From NCBI RefSeq assembly GCF_000423345.1, contig NZ_AUHU01000003.1, forward strand, positions 620,001 to 684,000: DNA of 64,000 bases. Direction: 5' to 3'. The notes beneath the pieces are model-generated. The model was not told the DNA's origin and made no database searches. It saw only the letters and a list, made by a program, of their open reading frames with translations. Shown here one piece after another: positions 34,311-43,617 of this stretch (its first letter is position 1; each line of letters opens with the position of its first letter). This DNA is from Marinimicrobium agarilyticum DSM 16975. GTDB lineage: Bacteria; Pseudomonadota; Gammaproteobacteria; Pseudomonadales; Cellvibrionaceae. A program made the position numbers and the translations under genes.

Positions 34311-35468
34311 ATGAAATACTTCTATTTCATCTGGAAAAACCTGGGGCGTAAAAAACTGCGGACCTGGTTGACGATCATGTCCATCGTGGTGGCCTTCATC
34401 CTGTTCGGAGCGCTTGGTTCACTGAGCGCGGCGTTTACCCAAGGCGCAGAGATTGCCGGGGCCGATCGATTGGTCACCATTCATAAAGTGTCGTTGATAC
34501 AAAGCCTGCCTTACAGCTACGTCAACCGAGTGCGCAATACCGAGGGCGTAGAAGCCGTCACTTTCGCCAGCTGGTTTGGTGGCTACTACCAGGATCCGAA
34601 AAATCAATTTGCCCAATTCGCCGTGGATGCGGAAAGCTATTTCGATATTTACTCGGACTTGCTCAGCCTTCCCGAGGAGCAGATGGAATCCTGGCAGAAC
34701 AACCGCATCGGCGCCGTCATCGGAACGGCCCTGGCCCAACGCTTTGGTTGGGAAGTCGGTGATCGGGTACCGGTGACCTCCATGTTTCCTCAGGAAGACG
34801 GCAACCGAACCTGGGAGTTTGAGATCGAAGGAATTTTTTCCGCCGAGGCGTCGGGGGCGGACAGCGGCAGCATGGTCTTCCATTACGAGTACTTTGATGA
34901 GGCGCGCCAGTGGGATAAAGGCACGGTGGGCTGGCTGATGATCAAGGTGGCTGACCCGCAGAATGCGGGCGAGGTGGCGGACCGGATCGATGCCATGTTT
35001 GCCAACTCCCCGGCGGAAACCAAAACCAGTACCGAAAAAGCGTTTATGGAATCCTTCATGAAACAGTTCGGGGATATTGGCACCATCACCGGGCTGATTC
35101 TCGGAGCGGTGTTTTTCACCATGCTGCTGGTCACGGCGAACACCATGGCTCAGGCGGTGCGCGAGCGCATCCCGGAAATGGCCATTCTGAAAACCCTCGG
35201 CTTTACCGACCGTTCGGTGTTGGTCATGATTCTGGCGGAAGCCGTTCTCATGGCGCTGATTGGTGGATTGATCGGCCTCGGTCTCGCGTGGCTGATGATT
35301 GGCGCGGCGGCCAGTCAGGTCGGGGCCTTTCTTCCCGGTTTCGCCATGCCGACGGATGTCTGGGTTCAGGGGTTGATCGCCATTGTGGTTCTGGGCTTGC
35401 TCTCCGGGGCGATCCCGGCGTTGCAGGGCATGCGCTTGAACATTGTGACAGCATTGGGGAGGCGGTAA
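34311..35468 (+). CDS. FtsX/MacB-type ABC permease 1
   Basis: 385 residues with one N-terminal membrane helix (about 19-42), a large periplasmic MacB_PCD-like domain (45-265) and three C-terminal helices (about 270-380) carrying the FtsX core with VRERIPEMAILKTLGFTDRSVLVMILAEA. It pairs with the second permease two bases downstream, probably as a heterodimer. Confidence 0.9.
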   Translation: MKYFYFIWKNLGRKKLRTWLTIMSIVVAFILFGALGSLSAAFTQGAEIAGADRLVTIHKVSLIQSLPYSYVNRVRNTEGVEAVTFASWFGGYYQDPKNQFAQFAVDAESYFDIYSDLLSLPEEQMESWQNNRIGAVIGTALAQRFGWEVGDRVPVTSMFPQEDGNRTWEFEIEGIFSAEASGADSGSMVFHYEYFDEARQWDKGTVGWLMIKVADPQNAGEVADRIDAMFANSPAETKTSTEKAFMESFMKQFGDIGTITGLILGAVFFTMLLVTANTMAQAVRERIPEMAILKTLGFTDRSVLVMILAEAVLMALIGGLIGLGLAWLMIGAAASQVGAFLPGFAMPTDVWVQGLIAIVVLGLLSGAIPALQGMRLNIVTALGRR

Positions 35469-35470
35469 TC

Positions 35471-36658
35471 ATGAAAGGTCTTACACAAATCTTTACCGTC
35501 AGCGCCATGAACCTGCGCAACCTGCCTCAGCGACTGGGCTCCTCCTCGGTCGCGGTGTTCGGGGTGGCGTGCGTCGTGGGTGTGTTTATCGGCGTGTTGT
35601 CGATGGCCTCCGGTTTTCAGCGCACCATGATTTCTGCCGGCTCCCCGGACACGGCGATTCTGATGCGCTCCGGTGCCACCTCGGAAATGAGCAGCGGCCT
35701 CGGGTTTGAGGAAATTCAGATTGTCAGCCAGTTGCCGCAGGTGCGTCGTGAGAACGGTGAGCCGGTGACTTCCGCCGAACTCTATGTGATTGTCGATATT
35801 CCCAAGCGCAGCACCAACACCTCCGCCAACGTGCCCTTGCGCGGTGTGGAGGATGGTGCGTTTGAGGTGCGCGACGGCATTGAAATTATTGAGGGCCGGC
35901 GGTTTGAAACCGGGCGCAATGAACTGATTGTCGGCCGTGGCGCCCAGCAGCAGTTTGCCGGTCTGGATGTGGGCAATACCATTCAGTTTGGCCAAATGGA
36001 GTGGGATGTGGTCGGTGTCTTTGCCGACAAGGGCGGCCTGTCTGAGTCCGAACTCTGGACTGATGTGCGGGTGCTGCAGTCGGCCTATCGTCGGGGTAAC
36101 TCTTTCCAGAGCCTTCGGGTCAAACTCGCCTCGGAAGACGCGCTGGAAGCGCTGCAGGCGGAAGTCGCGAGCAATCCGCAGTTGGATATGGATGTACACC
36201 GGGAGACGGACTATCTTTCCGACCAGGCCGAGCCGCTCAGCAAGTTCATCAAAGGGGTGGGTTACCCGCTGGCAGTCCTGATGGCGCTGGGTGCCGTGTT
36301 TGGAGCCATTAACACCATGTACGCGTCGGTGTCTGCCCGCACGCGGGAAATCGCCACCCTGCGCGCGATCGGCTTTGGTGCCTTCCCCGTGGCCTTTTCC
36401 ACCCTGCTTGAGTCGCTGATTTTGGCGTTGATTGGCGGTGTGATCGGTTCGCTGGTGGTGTACCTGATTTTTAACGGTTATACCGTCTCGACCATCAACG
36501 GCGCCAGCTTCAGCCAGGTCGTGTTCGATTTTGCCGTCACCGGCGATCTTTTGGTGCAGGGCATTGTCGCGGCGGTGTTCATTGGTTTGATCGGTGGTTT
36601 CTTCCCCGCCGTGCGTGCGGCAAGGTTGCCCGTGGCCACCGCCTTACGGGAGACTTGA
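35471..36658 (+). CDS. FtsX/MacB-type ABC permease 2
   Basis: 395 residues with the same plan: N-terminal helix (FGVACVVGVFIGVLSMASGF), periplasmic domain, and C-terminal helices with MYASVSARTREIATLRAIGFGAFPVAFSTLLESL. ATG 35471 is selected because it starts two bases after the preceding stop and the family begins here. Last gene of the export operon. Confidence 0.9.
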   Translation: MKGLTQIFTVSAMNLRNLPQRLGSSSVAVFGVACVVGVFIGVLSMASGFQRTMISAGSPDTAILMRSGATSEMSSGLGFEEIQIVSQLPQVRRENGEPVTSAELYVIVDIPKRSTNTSANVPLRGVEDGAFEVRDGIEIIEGRRFETGRNELIVGRGAQQQFAGLDVGNTIQFGQMEWDVVGVFADKGGLSESELWTDVRVLQSAYRRGNSFQSLRVKLASEDALEALQAEVASNPQLDMDVHRETDYLSDQAEPLSKFIKGVGYPLAVLMALGAVFGAINTMYASVSARTREIATLRAIGFGAFPVAFSTLLESLILALIGGVIGSLVVYLIFNGYTVSTINGASFSQVVFDFAVTGDLLVQGIVAAVFIGLIGGFFPAVRAARLPVATALRET

Positions 36659-36729
36659 TTGGCTTGAAGGGCGCCCCGGGATGCTATGCTTAGTGGAACG
36701 ATAAGTAACGGTGAACCAGGGAGCCTGAT

Positions 36730-38226
36730 ATGTCCGACCTGATTCTGGCGATTGACCAGGGGACCACCAGTAGTCGAGCCATCATTTTTGATCCAAAGGG
36801 TCGCATGGTGGCTCGGGCCCAGCAGGAGTTTTCCCAGCACTTCCCCGACGATGGCTGGGTCGAGCACAACCCGGAAGAGATATGGCAGGTCACCTGCCAG
36901 GTTTGCCAGGAGGTGTTGAACCAGCTCCCCGACGGCCAAACGGTGGCGGGTATCGGTATTACCAACCAACGGGAAACGACCGTTGTCTGGGACAAGGATA
37001 CCGGCACGCCGGCCTACCCGGCCATTGTCTGGCAGGACAGGCGCACCGCTGAGCGCTGTCGCGCCCTGGCCGCCGAAGGGTTGGAAGACGACACCCGCGC
37101 GCGCACCGGCCTGCTGCTCGACCCCTACTTCTCCGCGACCAAAATTGCCTGGATACTGGATAACGTCGAAAACGCCCGCGCCAAAGCGGAGCAGGGCCAG
37201 TTGCTATTCGGCACCATGGATACCTGGCTGATCTGGAAATTCACCGGCGGGCGGGTCCACGCCACCGATGCCACCAATGCCTCCCGCACCCTGCTCTACA
37301 ACATCAACGACCAGTGCTGGGACCCGATGCTGCTGGAGCGTTTCGGCGTGCCGGAAGCCATGCTGCCGGACGTAAAGGACTGCGCCGCGGACTTTGGCAG
37401 AGCCATAGAGGGGCTTGATGGCACCGAGCTTCCTATCGCCGGGGTTGCCGGTGACCAGCAGGCCGCGATGATCGGCCAGGCCTGCTTCGAGCCGGGGATG
37501 ATCAAAAGCACCTATGGCACCGGTTGCTTCGCGTTGATGAACATCGGCGAAACGCCCCGCCTATCTCAGCACCGGTTGTTGACCACTATCGCCTACCGTT
37601 TTAATGGAAAGCCGACCTACGCCCTGGAGGGGGCTATTTTTGTCGCTGGAGCGGCGGTGCAGTGGCTGCGGGACAAACTGGGCATTATCCGGGAAGCGGG
37701 GGAAACCGAAGCGCTCGCGAAAAGCCTCACGTCCAACAAAGGGGTCTATCTGGTGCCGGCTTTCACTGGCCTCGGCGCGCCTTACTGGGAGCCGGACGCT
37801 CGCGCGGTGATCTGTGGCCTGACCCGTGACAGCGGCCGGGCGGAACTGGCCCGAGCGGCGCTGGAGGCGGTTTGCTATCAGACGCGGGACCTGTTCACTG
37901 CCATGGGAGAGGATGCGGGTGAGCGCCCTGAAACCCTGCGTGTGGATGGTGGCATGGTGGCCAACAATTGGTTACTACAGGCACTGGCGGACATTGTCGA
38001 TGTGCCGGTGGAGCGGCCGGAAATCATTGAAACCACCGCCCTGGGTGCCGCCCGACTGGCGGCCCTGCAACTGGGTGTATTCACCGATTTGAAGGACCTG
38101 GCCCAACACTGGGCCCTGGATCGTCGCTGCGAGCCCATGATTTCAGAGCAGGAACGCAACGTCATGGTGAAAGGCTGGCAAACCGCCGTGCAGCGCACTC
38201 GCGCCCAACCTGAAACAGACCAATAA
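36730..38226 (+). CDS. glpK: glycerol kinase
   Basis: 498-residue FGGY kinase. [17 protein letters not shown] (nucleotide loop), [14 protein letters not shown], and [14 protein letters not shown] plus [21 protein letters not shown] are diagnostic for GlpK. It phosphorylates glycerol to glycerol 3-phosphate. Neither glpF nor glpD is adjacent. A REP-like palindrome follows the stop by five bases. Confidence 0.96.
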   Translation: MSDLILAIDQGTTSSRAIIFDPKGRMVARAQQEFSQHFPDDGWVEHNPEEIWQVTCQVCQEVLNQLPDGQTVAGIGITNQRETTVVWDKDTGTPAYPAIVWQDRRTAERCRALAAEGLEDDTRARTGLLLDPYFSATKIAWILDNVENARAKAEQGQLLFGTMDTWLIWKFTGGRVHATDATNASRTLLYNINDQCWDPMLLERFGVPEAMLPDVKDCAADFGRAIEGLDGTELPIAGVAGDQQAAMIGQACFEPGMIKSTYGTGCFALMNIGETPRLSQHRLLTTIAYRFNGKPTYALEGAIFVAGAAVQWLRDKLGIIREAGETEALAKSLTSNKGVYLVPAFTGLGAPYWEPDARAVICGLTRDSGRAELARAALEAVCYQTRDLFTAMGEDAGERPETLRVDGGMVANNWLLQALADIVDVPVERPEIIETTALGAARLAALQLGVFTDLKDLAQHWALDRRCEPMISEQERNVMVKGWQTAVQRTRAQPETDQ

Positions 38227-38230
38227 AAGA

Positions 38231-38310
38231 TTGTCAGGTGGCGCTCGCGCTTACCTGACCTACGCGGTCGGACGCTCTGTAGGTCAGGTAAGTGAAGCGC
38301 CACCTGACAA
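38231..38310. repeat. REP-like large palindrome, copy 1
   Basis: 80 bp with about 32-nt arms: TTGTCAGGTGGCGCT pairs with AGCGCCACCTGACAA and CTTACCTGACCTAC pairs with GTAGGTCAGGTAAG across a 15-nt loop. It lies between the convergent glpK and TetR genes. A second, better conserved copy lies at 40386-40464. It resembles REP/BIME elements moved by RAYT transposases and may also stop transcription. Confidence 0.8.
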
Positions 38311-38349
38311 AATGACGTTCAGCTATCCCAGCGCCCGCACGGTTTACCG

Positions 38350-38982
38350 CTACCCCTGCAATCGCGCCGCACCGCCCGGCAACCCCAAAATCGTCAGAAT
38401 CTGCTGTTGGGCGGCCTCAAGGATGCGTTGCTGCTCCTCCTCGGCGGAAATACTTTTGGCGATGGCTACCGCTCCCACCATGGCAGCCAGAATGGAGCGG
38501 GACTTTTCCGTGACAGTCGCCGGCTCCGGTTTGAAGGGCAATTTTTTCAAGCGACTGAGAGCGGTGATTCGCCGCTCCAGCATGGTTTTCATCCTCTCGT
38601 AGGCTTCCTGGTAGAGCTGCCGTATTTCCGCCTTGTCGCTACCGATGTCGTTGAACAACACAGACTCCGGTCCCGGCTCGGTGCGATCTTTCAAGGCACC
38701 GAGGTTCAGGTAGTCAGTCACCAACGCCGTCAGGTGCTTGATGGAAAACGGCTCCTTGGCGAGCCGGTCTCGACGGCTGCGTTGAAACGCTTCCGACAGG
38801 TAAGCCTTGAACAGCGCCTGTTTCGACTCGAAATGCGCGTAGAAAGCGCCGTGGGTCATACGTGCGAGTTTCATGATCTGCCCGATGGAGACCTTGTCGA
38901 AACCGTAGCGGGCAAAAAGCTCGCTGGCGGATTTCAGAATGCGGTCTTTCGAGCGGGACTTGTGCGCTTTGGAATAGGGCAT
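38350..38982 (-). CDS. TetR-family regulator
   Basis: 210 residues. N-terminal HTH: RILKSASELFARYGFDKVSIGQIMKLARMTHGAFYAHFESKQALFKAYL (about 14-62). The C-terminal ligand domain is of the TetR_C type and the tail is Gln-rich (EEEQQRILEAAQQQ). It diverges from the FabF-like gene with about 120 bp between, so it likely controls that gene and itself. Confidence 0.88.
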   Translation of the reverse strand: MPYSKAHKSRSKDRILKSASELFARYGFDKVSIGQIMKLARMTHGAFYAHFESKQALFKAYLSEAFQRSRRDRLAKEPFSIKHLTALVTDYLNLGALKDRTEPGPESVLFNDIGSDKAEIRQLYQEAYERMKTMLERRITALSRLKKLPFKPEPATVTEKSRSILAAMVGAVAIAKSISAEEEQQRILEAAQQQILTILGLPGGAARLQG

Positions 38983-39024
38983 GTCAGGGCTCTCGTTGGG
39001 CGCTCGCGGGGGAGCTGGGGCGAA

Positions 39025-39052
39025 TCATATTATCTTGATCATATATTAACTT
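39025..39052. promoter_or_regulatory. AT-rich control element between TetR and KAS II genes
   Basis: Two copies of ATCATAT, 13 bp apart, in an AT-rich segment of a GC-rich region. It is the likely operator or promoter of the divergent pair. Pattern only. Confidence 0.3.
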
Positions 39053-39105
39053 GGCGTAGCCTGCTGCCCATTACCCCTTGTTCCTGTGCGTTAGAGGTCG
39101 ACAAA

Positions 39106-40377
39106 ATGAATGTGAACTCACCCATCGTTATTACCGGAATGGGCATTGTGAGTCCGCTTGGTTGCGGCGTCGATGCCGTGTGGCGCCGACTGACAGCGGC
39201 TGAGTCCGGTGTGCGTCTCATCGAACACTTTGATACCGAAGATTTCCCTGTCCGCATCGCCGGCATGGTGCCCAGCCGGGATCAAGATGGAGAGGCCGGG
39301 CTGGACGAGGCCTCGGTGATCAGCCCCAAAGAGCGCAAGAAGATGGACCGCTTCACGGTCTACGCCCTCGCCGCCGCCCAGGAGGCGCTGGCGCAAGCCG
39401 GTTGGGCGCCGGAGTCCGAGCGGGACCAGGCGGGCTCGGCTACCTTGATCGGCAGCGGCATTGGCGGTTTCCCCACGATCACCCAGGCGCAAACCACCAT
39501 GAACCAGCGGGGCTATAAACGGCTCTCGCCGTTTACCGTCCCGGCATTCCTGGCCAACCTGGCCGCGGGTAATGTCTCCATTCGCCACGGCTTCAAAGGC
39601 CCCATGGGCTGTCCGGTCACGGCTTGTGCGGCCGGGTTGCAGGCCATCGGTGACGGCATGCGCCTGATTCGCAGCGGCGAGGCTGAGGTGGCGCTGGTCG
39701 GAGGCGCAGAAGCCTGTGTCGATCCTCTGTCCCTGGCCAGCTTCCATGCCATGAAGGCGCTTTCCACCCGCAATGAGTCGCCTTCGGAAGCGTCCCGCCC
39801 CTTTGATCGGGACCGGGATGGCTTTGTCATGGGCGAGGGGGCGGGACTGTTGGTGATTGAAACCCTGGAGCACGCCCAGGCCCGAGGGGCAACGCCCCTG
39901 GCGGTGATCAATGGCTACGGCACCAGCGCCGACGCTCATCACATTACCTCCGGTCCGGAAGACGGTTCGGGCGCGGCGCGGGCCATTGAGCGAGCATTGA
40001 AGATGGCGGGTTTGAACCCCGAAGACATTGACCACATCAACGCCCACGCCACCTCTACCCCGGTCGGGGATCGGGCCGAAATGGCATCGTTGCGGCGGGT
40101 GTTTGGCGAGCATTTACGGGGTATTCCCATCTCCGCCACCAAATCGGCGACCGGTCATTTGTTGGGCGCAGCGGGAGGGATAGAGTCGGTCTTCTCCGTT
40201 ATGGCCCAGCGCAGCGCCACCCTGCCCCCCACGTTGAACCTGAATCAGGCGGATGAGGCGCTGGCGGATCTGGATCTGGTGCCCAAGACCGCGAGACAGC
40301 GGGCGTTGAAACACGTGCTGTGTAACGGTTTCGGCTTTGGCGGGGTGAACGCCTCGTTGATCGTGAGTGGATTATAG
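39106..40377 (+). CDS. beta-ketoacyl-ACP synthase II (FabF-like)
   Basis: 423 residues. Catalytic Cys in PMGCPVTACAAGLQAIGDGMR (near 170), the two His in DHINAHATSTPVGDRAE and KSATGHLLGAAGGIES, and the C-terminal CNGFGFGGVNASLI. VVITGMGIVSPLG at the N-terminus defines the start at 39106. It extends fatty acyl chains. As a stand-alone copy next to a TetR regulator, it is probably not the housekeeping fabF of the acpP cluster. Confidence 0.9.
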   Translation: MNVNSPIVITGMGIVSPLGCGVDAVWRRLTAAESGVRLIEHFDTEDFPVRIAGMVPSRDQDGEAGLDEASVISPKERKKMDRFTVYALAAAQEALAQAGWAPESERDQAGSATLIGSGIGGFPTITQAQTTMNQRGYKRLSPFTVPAFLANLAAGNVSIRHGFKGPMGCPVTACAAGLQAIGDGMRLIRSGEAEVALVGGAEACVDPLSLASFHAMKALSTRNESPSEASRPFDRDRDGFVMGEGAGLLVIETLEHAQARGATPLAVINGYGTSADAHHITSGPEDGSGAARAIERALKMAGLNPEDIDHINAHATSTPVGDRAEMASLRRVFGEHLRGIPISATKSATGHLLGAAGGIESVFSVMAQRSATLPPTLNLNQADEALADLDLVPKTARQRALKHVLCNGFGFGGVNASLIVSGL

Positions 40378-40385
40378 AGAAGAGG

Positions 40386-40464
40386 CTGTCAGGTGGCGCT
40401 TCGCTTACCTGACCTACAGGCTGTTCGATTGCGTAGGTCAGGTAAGCGAAGCGCCACCTGACAA
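40386..40464. repeat. REP-like large palindrome, copy 2
   Basis: 79 bp with near-perfect arms: TGTCAGGTGGCGCTTCGCTT pairs with the inverted copy and continues with ACCTGACCTAC/GTAGGTCAGGT; loop of about 15 nt. It lies between convergent genes. The arms match copy 1 almost exactly while the loops differ. Confidence 0.85.
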
Positions 40465-40480
40465 ATAGCCTTCCACACCT

Positions 40481-40966
40481 TCAAGCACCGGCCTGCTTTG
40501 CTGCGGGCTTCGCCTGCCGCGCCTTCAGTGCCACCACGGTGCGCGCGATAACCGCCCGCACCCAGAGCCAACTGGGGAACTGCCAGTACCCCAGTAGCAA
40601 GTCTCCGGTGTGCTTGAGCCGCTCCTGCGCCTGCCCCAACTGCATTTTCTGCACTGAGGTCAGCGCCTTGCCGGTTTTGTTGCGAGCCCGGATCATCTGC
40701 ACCGCCAGGGACACGAACCGGTGCTTCTGCCGTTTGGCCCACTCGCTGCGGCTCACCAGGTCATCCGCTTCATTGATCAGGTCCAGGTGTAGCTTGAGCT
40801 TGGTGACCATATTGCCCAGCGGCTTGCTCGCATCATCGACCACCAGGTATCGCTGCACGCTGGCCACGGCATTGCGGACGTTGCGGGCCTGGCTGCTCCG
40901 GAACAGGCTGGCGGTCACCACTGTCCCCAGCAAGACGCCCAGAATGAAGGCTAAAAACGCGACCAT
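40481..40966 (-). CDS. small membrane-anchored hypothetical protein
   Basis: 161 residues. One N-terminal membrane helix (MVAFLAFILGVLLGTVVTAS), then a basic, mostly helical domain with WAKRQKHRFVSLAVQMIRARNK and a Lys/Ala-rich tail. Not recognised. ATG 40966 is supported by an AGGAG site seven bases before it. Between 40967 and 41269 nothing was recognised apart from promoter space. Confidence 0.65.
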   Translation of the reverse strand: MVAFLAFILGVLLGTVVTASLFRSSQARNVRNAVASVQRYLVVDDASKPLGNMVTKLKLHLDLINEADDLVSRSEWAKRQKHRFVSLAVQMIRARNKTGKALTSVQKMQLGQAQERLKHTGDLLLGYWQFPSWLWVRAVIARTVVALKARQAKPAAKQAGA

Positions 40967-41269
40967 GCTTGTTCTCCTACAATGCACACAGTGAACGGAA
41001 CCAACCGGAGAGTGTGGACCGCTTTCGTTCCAGAAACTGCGCAGAGCGCCACACCTTCACACAGTGGTGGCGTTTATTTCCCGGTTTGCGCGCCATTTCA
41101 AACCCTGAATGTGATTTGCGTCCCGGTGGGTGCCGGTCCCGACGCGCCATGTTGACGGTGATACACTGAAGTGGGCCTCAAAAGGAAAAGAGCAATCCGC
41201 GGAGTGTCCGCACAAGGAGCGCGATGGCAACATAGGGATTTCCCAGGGTTAGAGAGGAAGGCGCTTGAC

Positions 41270-42106
41270 ATGACGACCTGCGAACCTACACCGCCGCGCT
41301 GGGCGGCAGTTATCACGGACTTGTGCCGATACATTGAAGCGGCGGAGCAGCCCCCGACGCTTGAAGAACTGGCCCAACGCGCGGGTTGGAGCCGCTACCA
41401 CCTCCAGCGCAAATTCAAGGCAATCACCGGGCTGAGCCCGCGCGGCTACGCGGCGGCGGTGCGTTCGGCTAAAGTCCGGCAGGAGCTGAAGTCCGGTGAG
41501 TCGGTGACCGAGGCCATCTATCAGTCCGGCTACAATTCCAGCGGCCGGTTCTACGAGGCCTCCGGCCAGATGTTGGGCATGACCCCCAGCCGGTATCGGG
41601 CCGGTGGGGCGGACACCGATATCCACTTCGCTGTGGGCGAGTGCTCCTTGGGGAGCATCCTGGTGGCGCGCAGCGCGAAAGGCGTTTGCGCCATTTACCT
41701 GGGAGACGATCCAAATGCGTTGGCCCATGCTCTGGAAGACCAGTTTCCCGCCGCCAACCTGCTGGCCGGTGACCGGGAGTTCGAACAAGTCGTTGCCCAA
41801 GTGGTCGGGTTTGTGGAGTCGCCCGAGCTGGGGCTCGACTTGCCCCTGGATATCCGCGGCACGGCCTTCCAGCAACGGGTGTGGGAGCTGCTGCGGCAGA
41901 TACCCATAGGGCAGACTCTGAGTTACGCCGAGGTGGCCAAACGGTTGGGTAACCCCAACGCGGTTCGCGCCGTCGCAGGAGCCTGTGCGGCCAATCGGTT
42001 GGCCGTCGTTATTCCCTGCCACCGCGTGGTGCGAAGCGATGGCAGCCTGTCCGGCTATCGCTGGGGGGTAGAGCGAAAGAAAATGTTACTCGAACGGGAG
42101 TCCTAA
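41270..42106 (+). CDS. Ada-like AraC regulator/O6-methylguanine-DNA methyltransferase
   Basis: 278 residues. AraC-type double HTH (about 15-110; LEELAQRAGWSRYHLQRKFKAITGLSPRGYAAAVR), then an Ada/MGMT domain with active-site VIPCHRVV (Cys250) and ANRLAV before it. The N-terminal zinc domain of full-length Ada, whose Cys senses methylphosphotriesters, is absent. It should still repair O6-methylguanine; how it would be activated is unclear. First gene of a tight run with the next two. A longer in-frame start at 41171 is unlike the family. Confidence 0.88.
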   Translation: MTTCEPTPPRWAAVITDLCRYIEAAEQPPTLEELAQRAGWSRYHLQRKFKAITGLSPRGYAAAVRSAKVRQELKSGESVTEAIYQSGYNSSGRFYEASGQMLGMTPSRYRAGGADTDIHFAVGECSLGSILVARSAKGVCAIYLGDDPNALAHALEDQFPAANLLAGDREFEQVVAQVVGFVESPELGLDLPLDIRGTAFQQRVWELLRQIPIGQTLSYAEVAKRLGNPNAVRAVAGACAANRLAVVIPCHRVVRSDGSLSGYRWGVERKKMLLERES

Positions 42107-42724
42107 ATGGCCGGATGTTGTGAGCACGACGGTGAAGAATTGGCCGCACTGCGCGAACGCCAGAGTGGCGTCCTGAAAATCGTTCTCGGCATTAATGCCG
42201 TGATGTTTGTGGTCATTATCGGCGCGGGACTCTATGCCAGCTCCTCTGCGTTGTTGACCGACAGTCTGGATAACCTGGGCGATGTGTTTACCTATGCCCT
42301 GAGCCTGTGGGCCGTGCAGTTGAGTGCCCGCGCGAAAGCGCAGGTGGCGTTCTTCAAAGGCGGTCTGATTCTGCTGGCGGCGTTGGCGGTACTGATGCAG
42401 GTTGGTTACAAATTATGGCACCCGGCGGTGCCCCTGTTTGAAGTCATGGGTCTGTTCAGTCTGCTGGCACTGATAGCCAACGGCACTTGCCTTACGTTGC
42501 TGTGGCGCCATCGGGGGGACGATGTGAATATGCGCTCGGTATGGGAATGCAGTCGCAACGATGTAGCCGCCAACCTTGCGGTTTTTCTGGCGGCGGCCGG
42601 CGTCTGGCTGACGGACGCGGGCTGGCCCGACTTGCTGGTGGCGTTTTTACTGGCGCTATTGTTTTTGCGTTCAGCGGTTCGTGTGCTGTCTTCCGCCCGG
42701 TCTTCTTATCGGAGTGAAACCTGA
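42107..42724 (+). CDS. cation diffusion facilitator-like protein
   Basis: 205 residues, five to six membrane helices. SGVLKIVLGINAVMFVVIIGAGLYASSSALLTDSLDNLGDVFTYALSL shows the CDF pattern with the metal-site Asp pair (DSLDNLGD), and a second site is suggested by ECSRNDVAAN. It lacks the long cytoplasmic C-terminal domain. The N-terminus is CCEHD, which could bind metal. It starts directly at the previous stop. Confidence 0.8.
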   Translation: MAGCCEHDGEELAALRERQSGVLKIVLGINAVMFVVIIGAGLYASSSALLTDSLDNLGDVFTYALSLWAVQLSARAKAQVAFFKGGLILLAALAVLMQVGYKLWHPAVPLFEVMGLFSLLALIANGTCLTLLWRHRGDDVNMRSVWECSRNDVAANLAVFLAAAGVWLTDAGWPDLLVAFLLALLFLRSAVRVLSSARSSYRSET

Positions 42725-43323
42725 TGACAAGACGAGTCGGCATTTACCTGTTTTCTCACGTGGAAATCCTGGACTTCGCCGGGCCCTACGAAGTGTTCAC
42801 CGCCGCCACTCGGGTCCATTCGCGTGAACACCCGGGTGACCCCGCGCCGTTTGAGGTGGTCACCCTGGCGGAGACCCTGGCGCCGGTCCGGGCGAGAGCG
42901 GGGCTGGTGGTGACCCCGGATTACACGCTGGACGATCATCCGCCGTTGGATATCCTTCTGGTGCCCGGTGGCGTCGTGACGGACGAGCTCAATAACCCGC
43001 AGCTGATCGACTGGCTGGTTCGAACCGCCGCCGACACGGAGCTGACCGCATCCGTGTGTACGGGCGCTTTTTTACTGGCCAAGGCGGGCCTATTGAACGG
43101 AAAGCGTGCCACCACTCATTGGGAAGACGTGGAGGATTTGCGCCGAGACTTCCCGGAAACTCAAGTGCAGGAGAATGTGCGCTGGGTGGATGAAGGAAAA
43201 CTGATCACCTCGGGCGGCGTAGCGGCCGGTATCGATATGAGCCTGCACATTGTGCGTCGGCTCAGTGGCGAAACGCTGGCGGTGAAAACGGCCCGTCAGA
43301 TTGATGTTCCCTGGTCCGCCTGA
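42724..43323 (+). CDS. DJ-1/PfpI family protein
   Basis: 199 residues of the DJ-1/PfpI (class I glutamine amidotransferase-like) fold. Nucleophile Cys112 in TASVCTGAFLLAKAGLLNGKRATTHW, preceded by DILLVPGG. Subgroups include isonitrile hydratase-like enzymes and glyoxalase-type proteins; the sequence does not decide between them. The start overlaps the previous stop by one base (TGATG). Confidence 0.88.
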   Translation: MTRRVGIYLFSHVEILDFAGPYEVFTAATRVHSREHPGDPAPFEVVTLAETLAPVRARAGLVVTPDYTLDDHPPLDILLVPGGVVTDELNNPQLIDWLVRTAADTELTASVCTGAFLLAKAGLLNGKRATTHWEDVEDLRRDFPETQVQENVRWVDEGKLITSGGVAAGIDMSLHIVRRLSGETLAVKTARQIDVPWSA

Positions 43324-43335
43324 CGGCCCGGGGAA

Positions 43336-43560
43336 TCACTCCTGTTCCAGTTCTTCCTTGTTGCGCTGGTACTCTTCGTGTTTATCCGGTACATGCTCCA
43401 GGCAGACCTCCTTCTGGCCATAGGGCAAATGGTTGCACTCGTCGATCTTGGCTTGCCGGCTACCGTCGTAGATACCCTGTTGGGTGAAGCTGCAACCGCT
43501 GGCGAAGGCAATACTCAGAACAAAAAGCGAGACGAATCGTTTTGAAGTTGGCGTGTTCAT
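43336..43560 (-). CDS. small lipoprotein
   Basis: 74 residues with a lipobox at FASGC (Cys23), then a charged segment with two cysteines, KIDECNHLPYGQKEVCLEHVP, and an acidic, Glu/Lys-rich end. Typical of small gammaproteobacterial outer-membrane lipoproteins of unknown role. Convergent with the PfpI gene. Confidence 0.7.
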   Translation of the reverse strand: MNTPTSKRFVSLFVLSIAFASGCSFTQQGIYDGSRQAKIDECNHLPYGQKEVCLEHVPDKHEEYQRNKEELEQE

Positions 43561-43617
43561 AATGGCTATCTCTGGGCCGTGATTGAGGGTTGGTGTCAGT
43601 GTCCCGTTAGAAGTTCC

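Noticed and set aside
38407-39105. Long N-terminal extension of the FabF-like gene
   Set aside because: The extra 233 codons are antisense to the TetR gene; the family starts at 39106.
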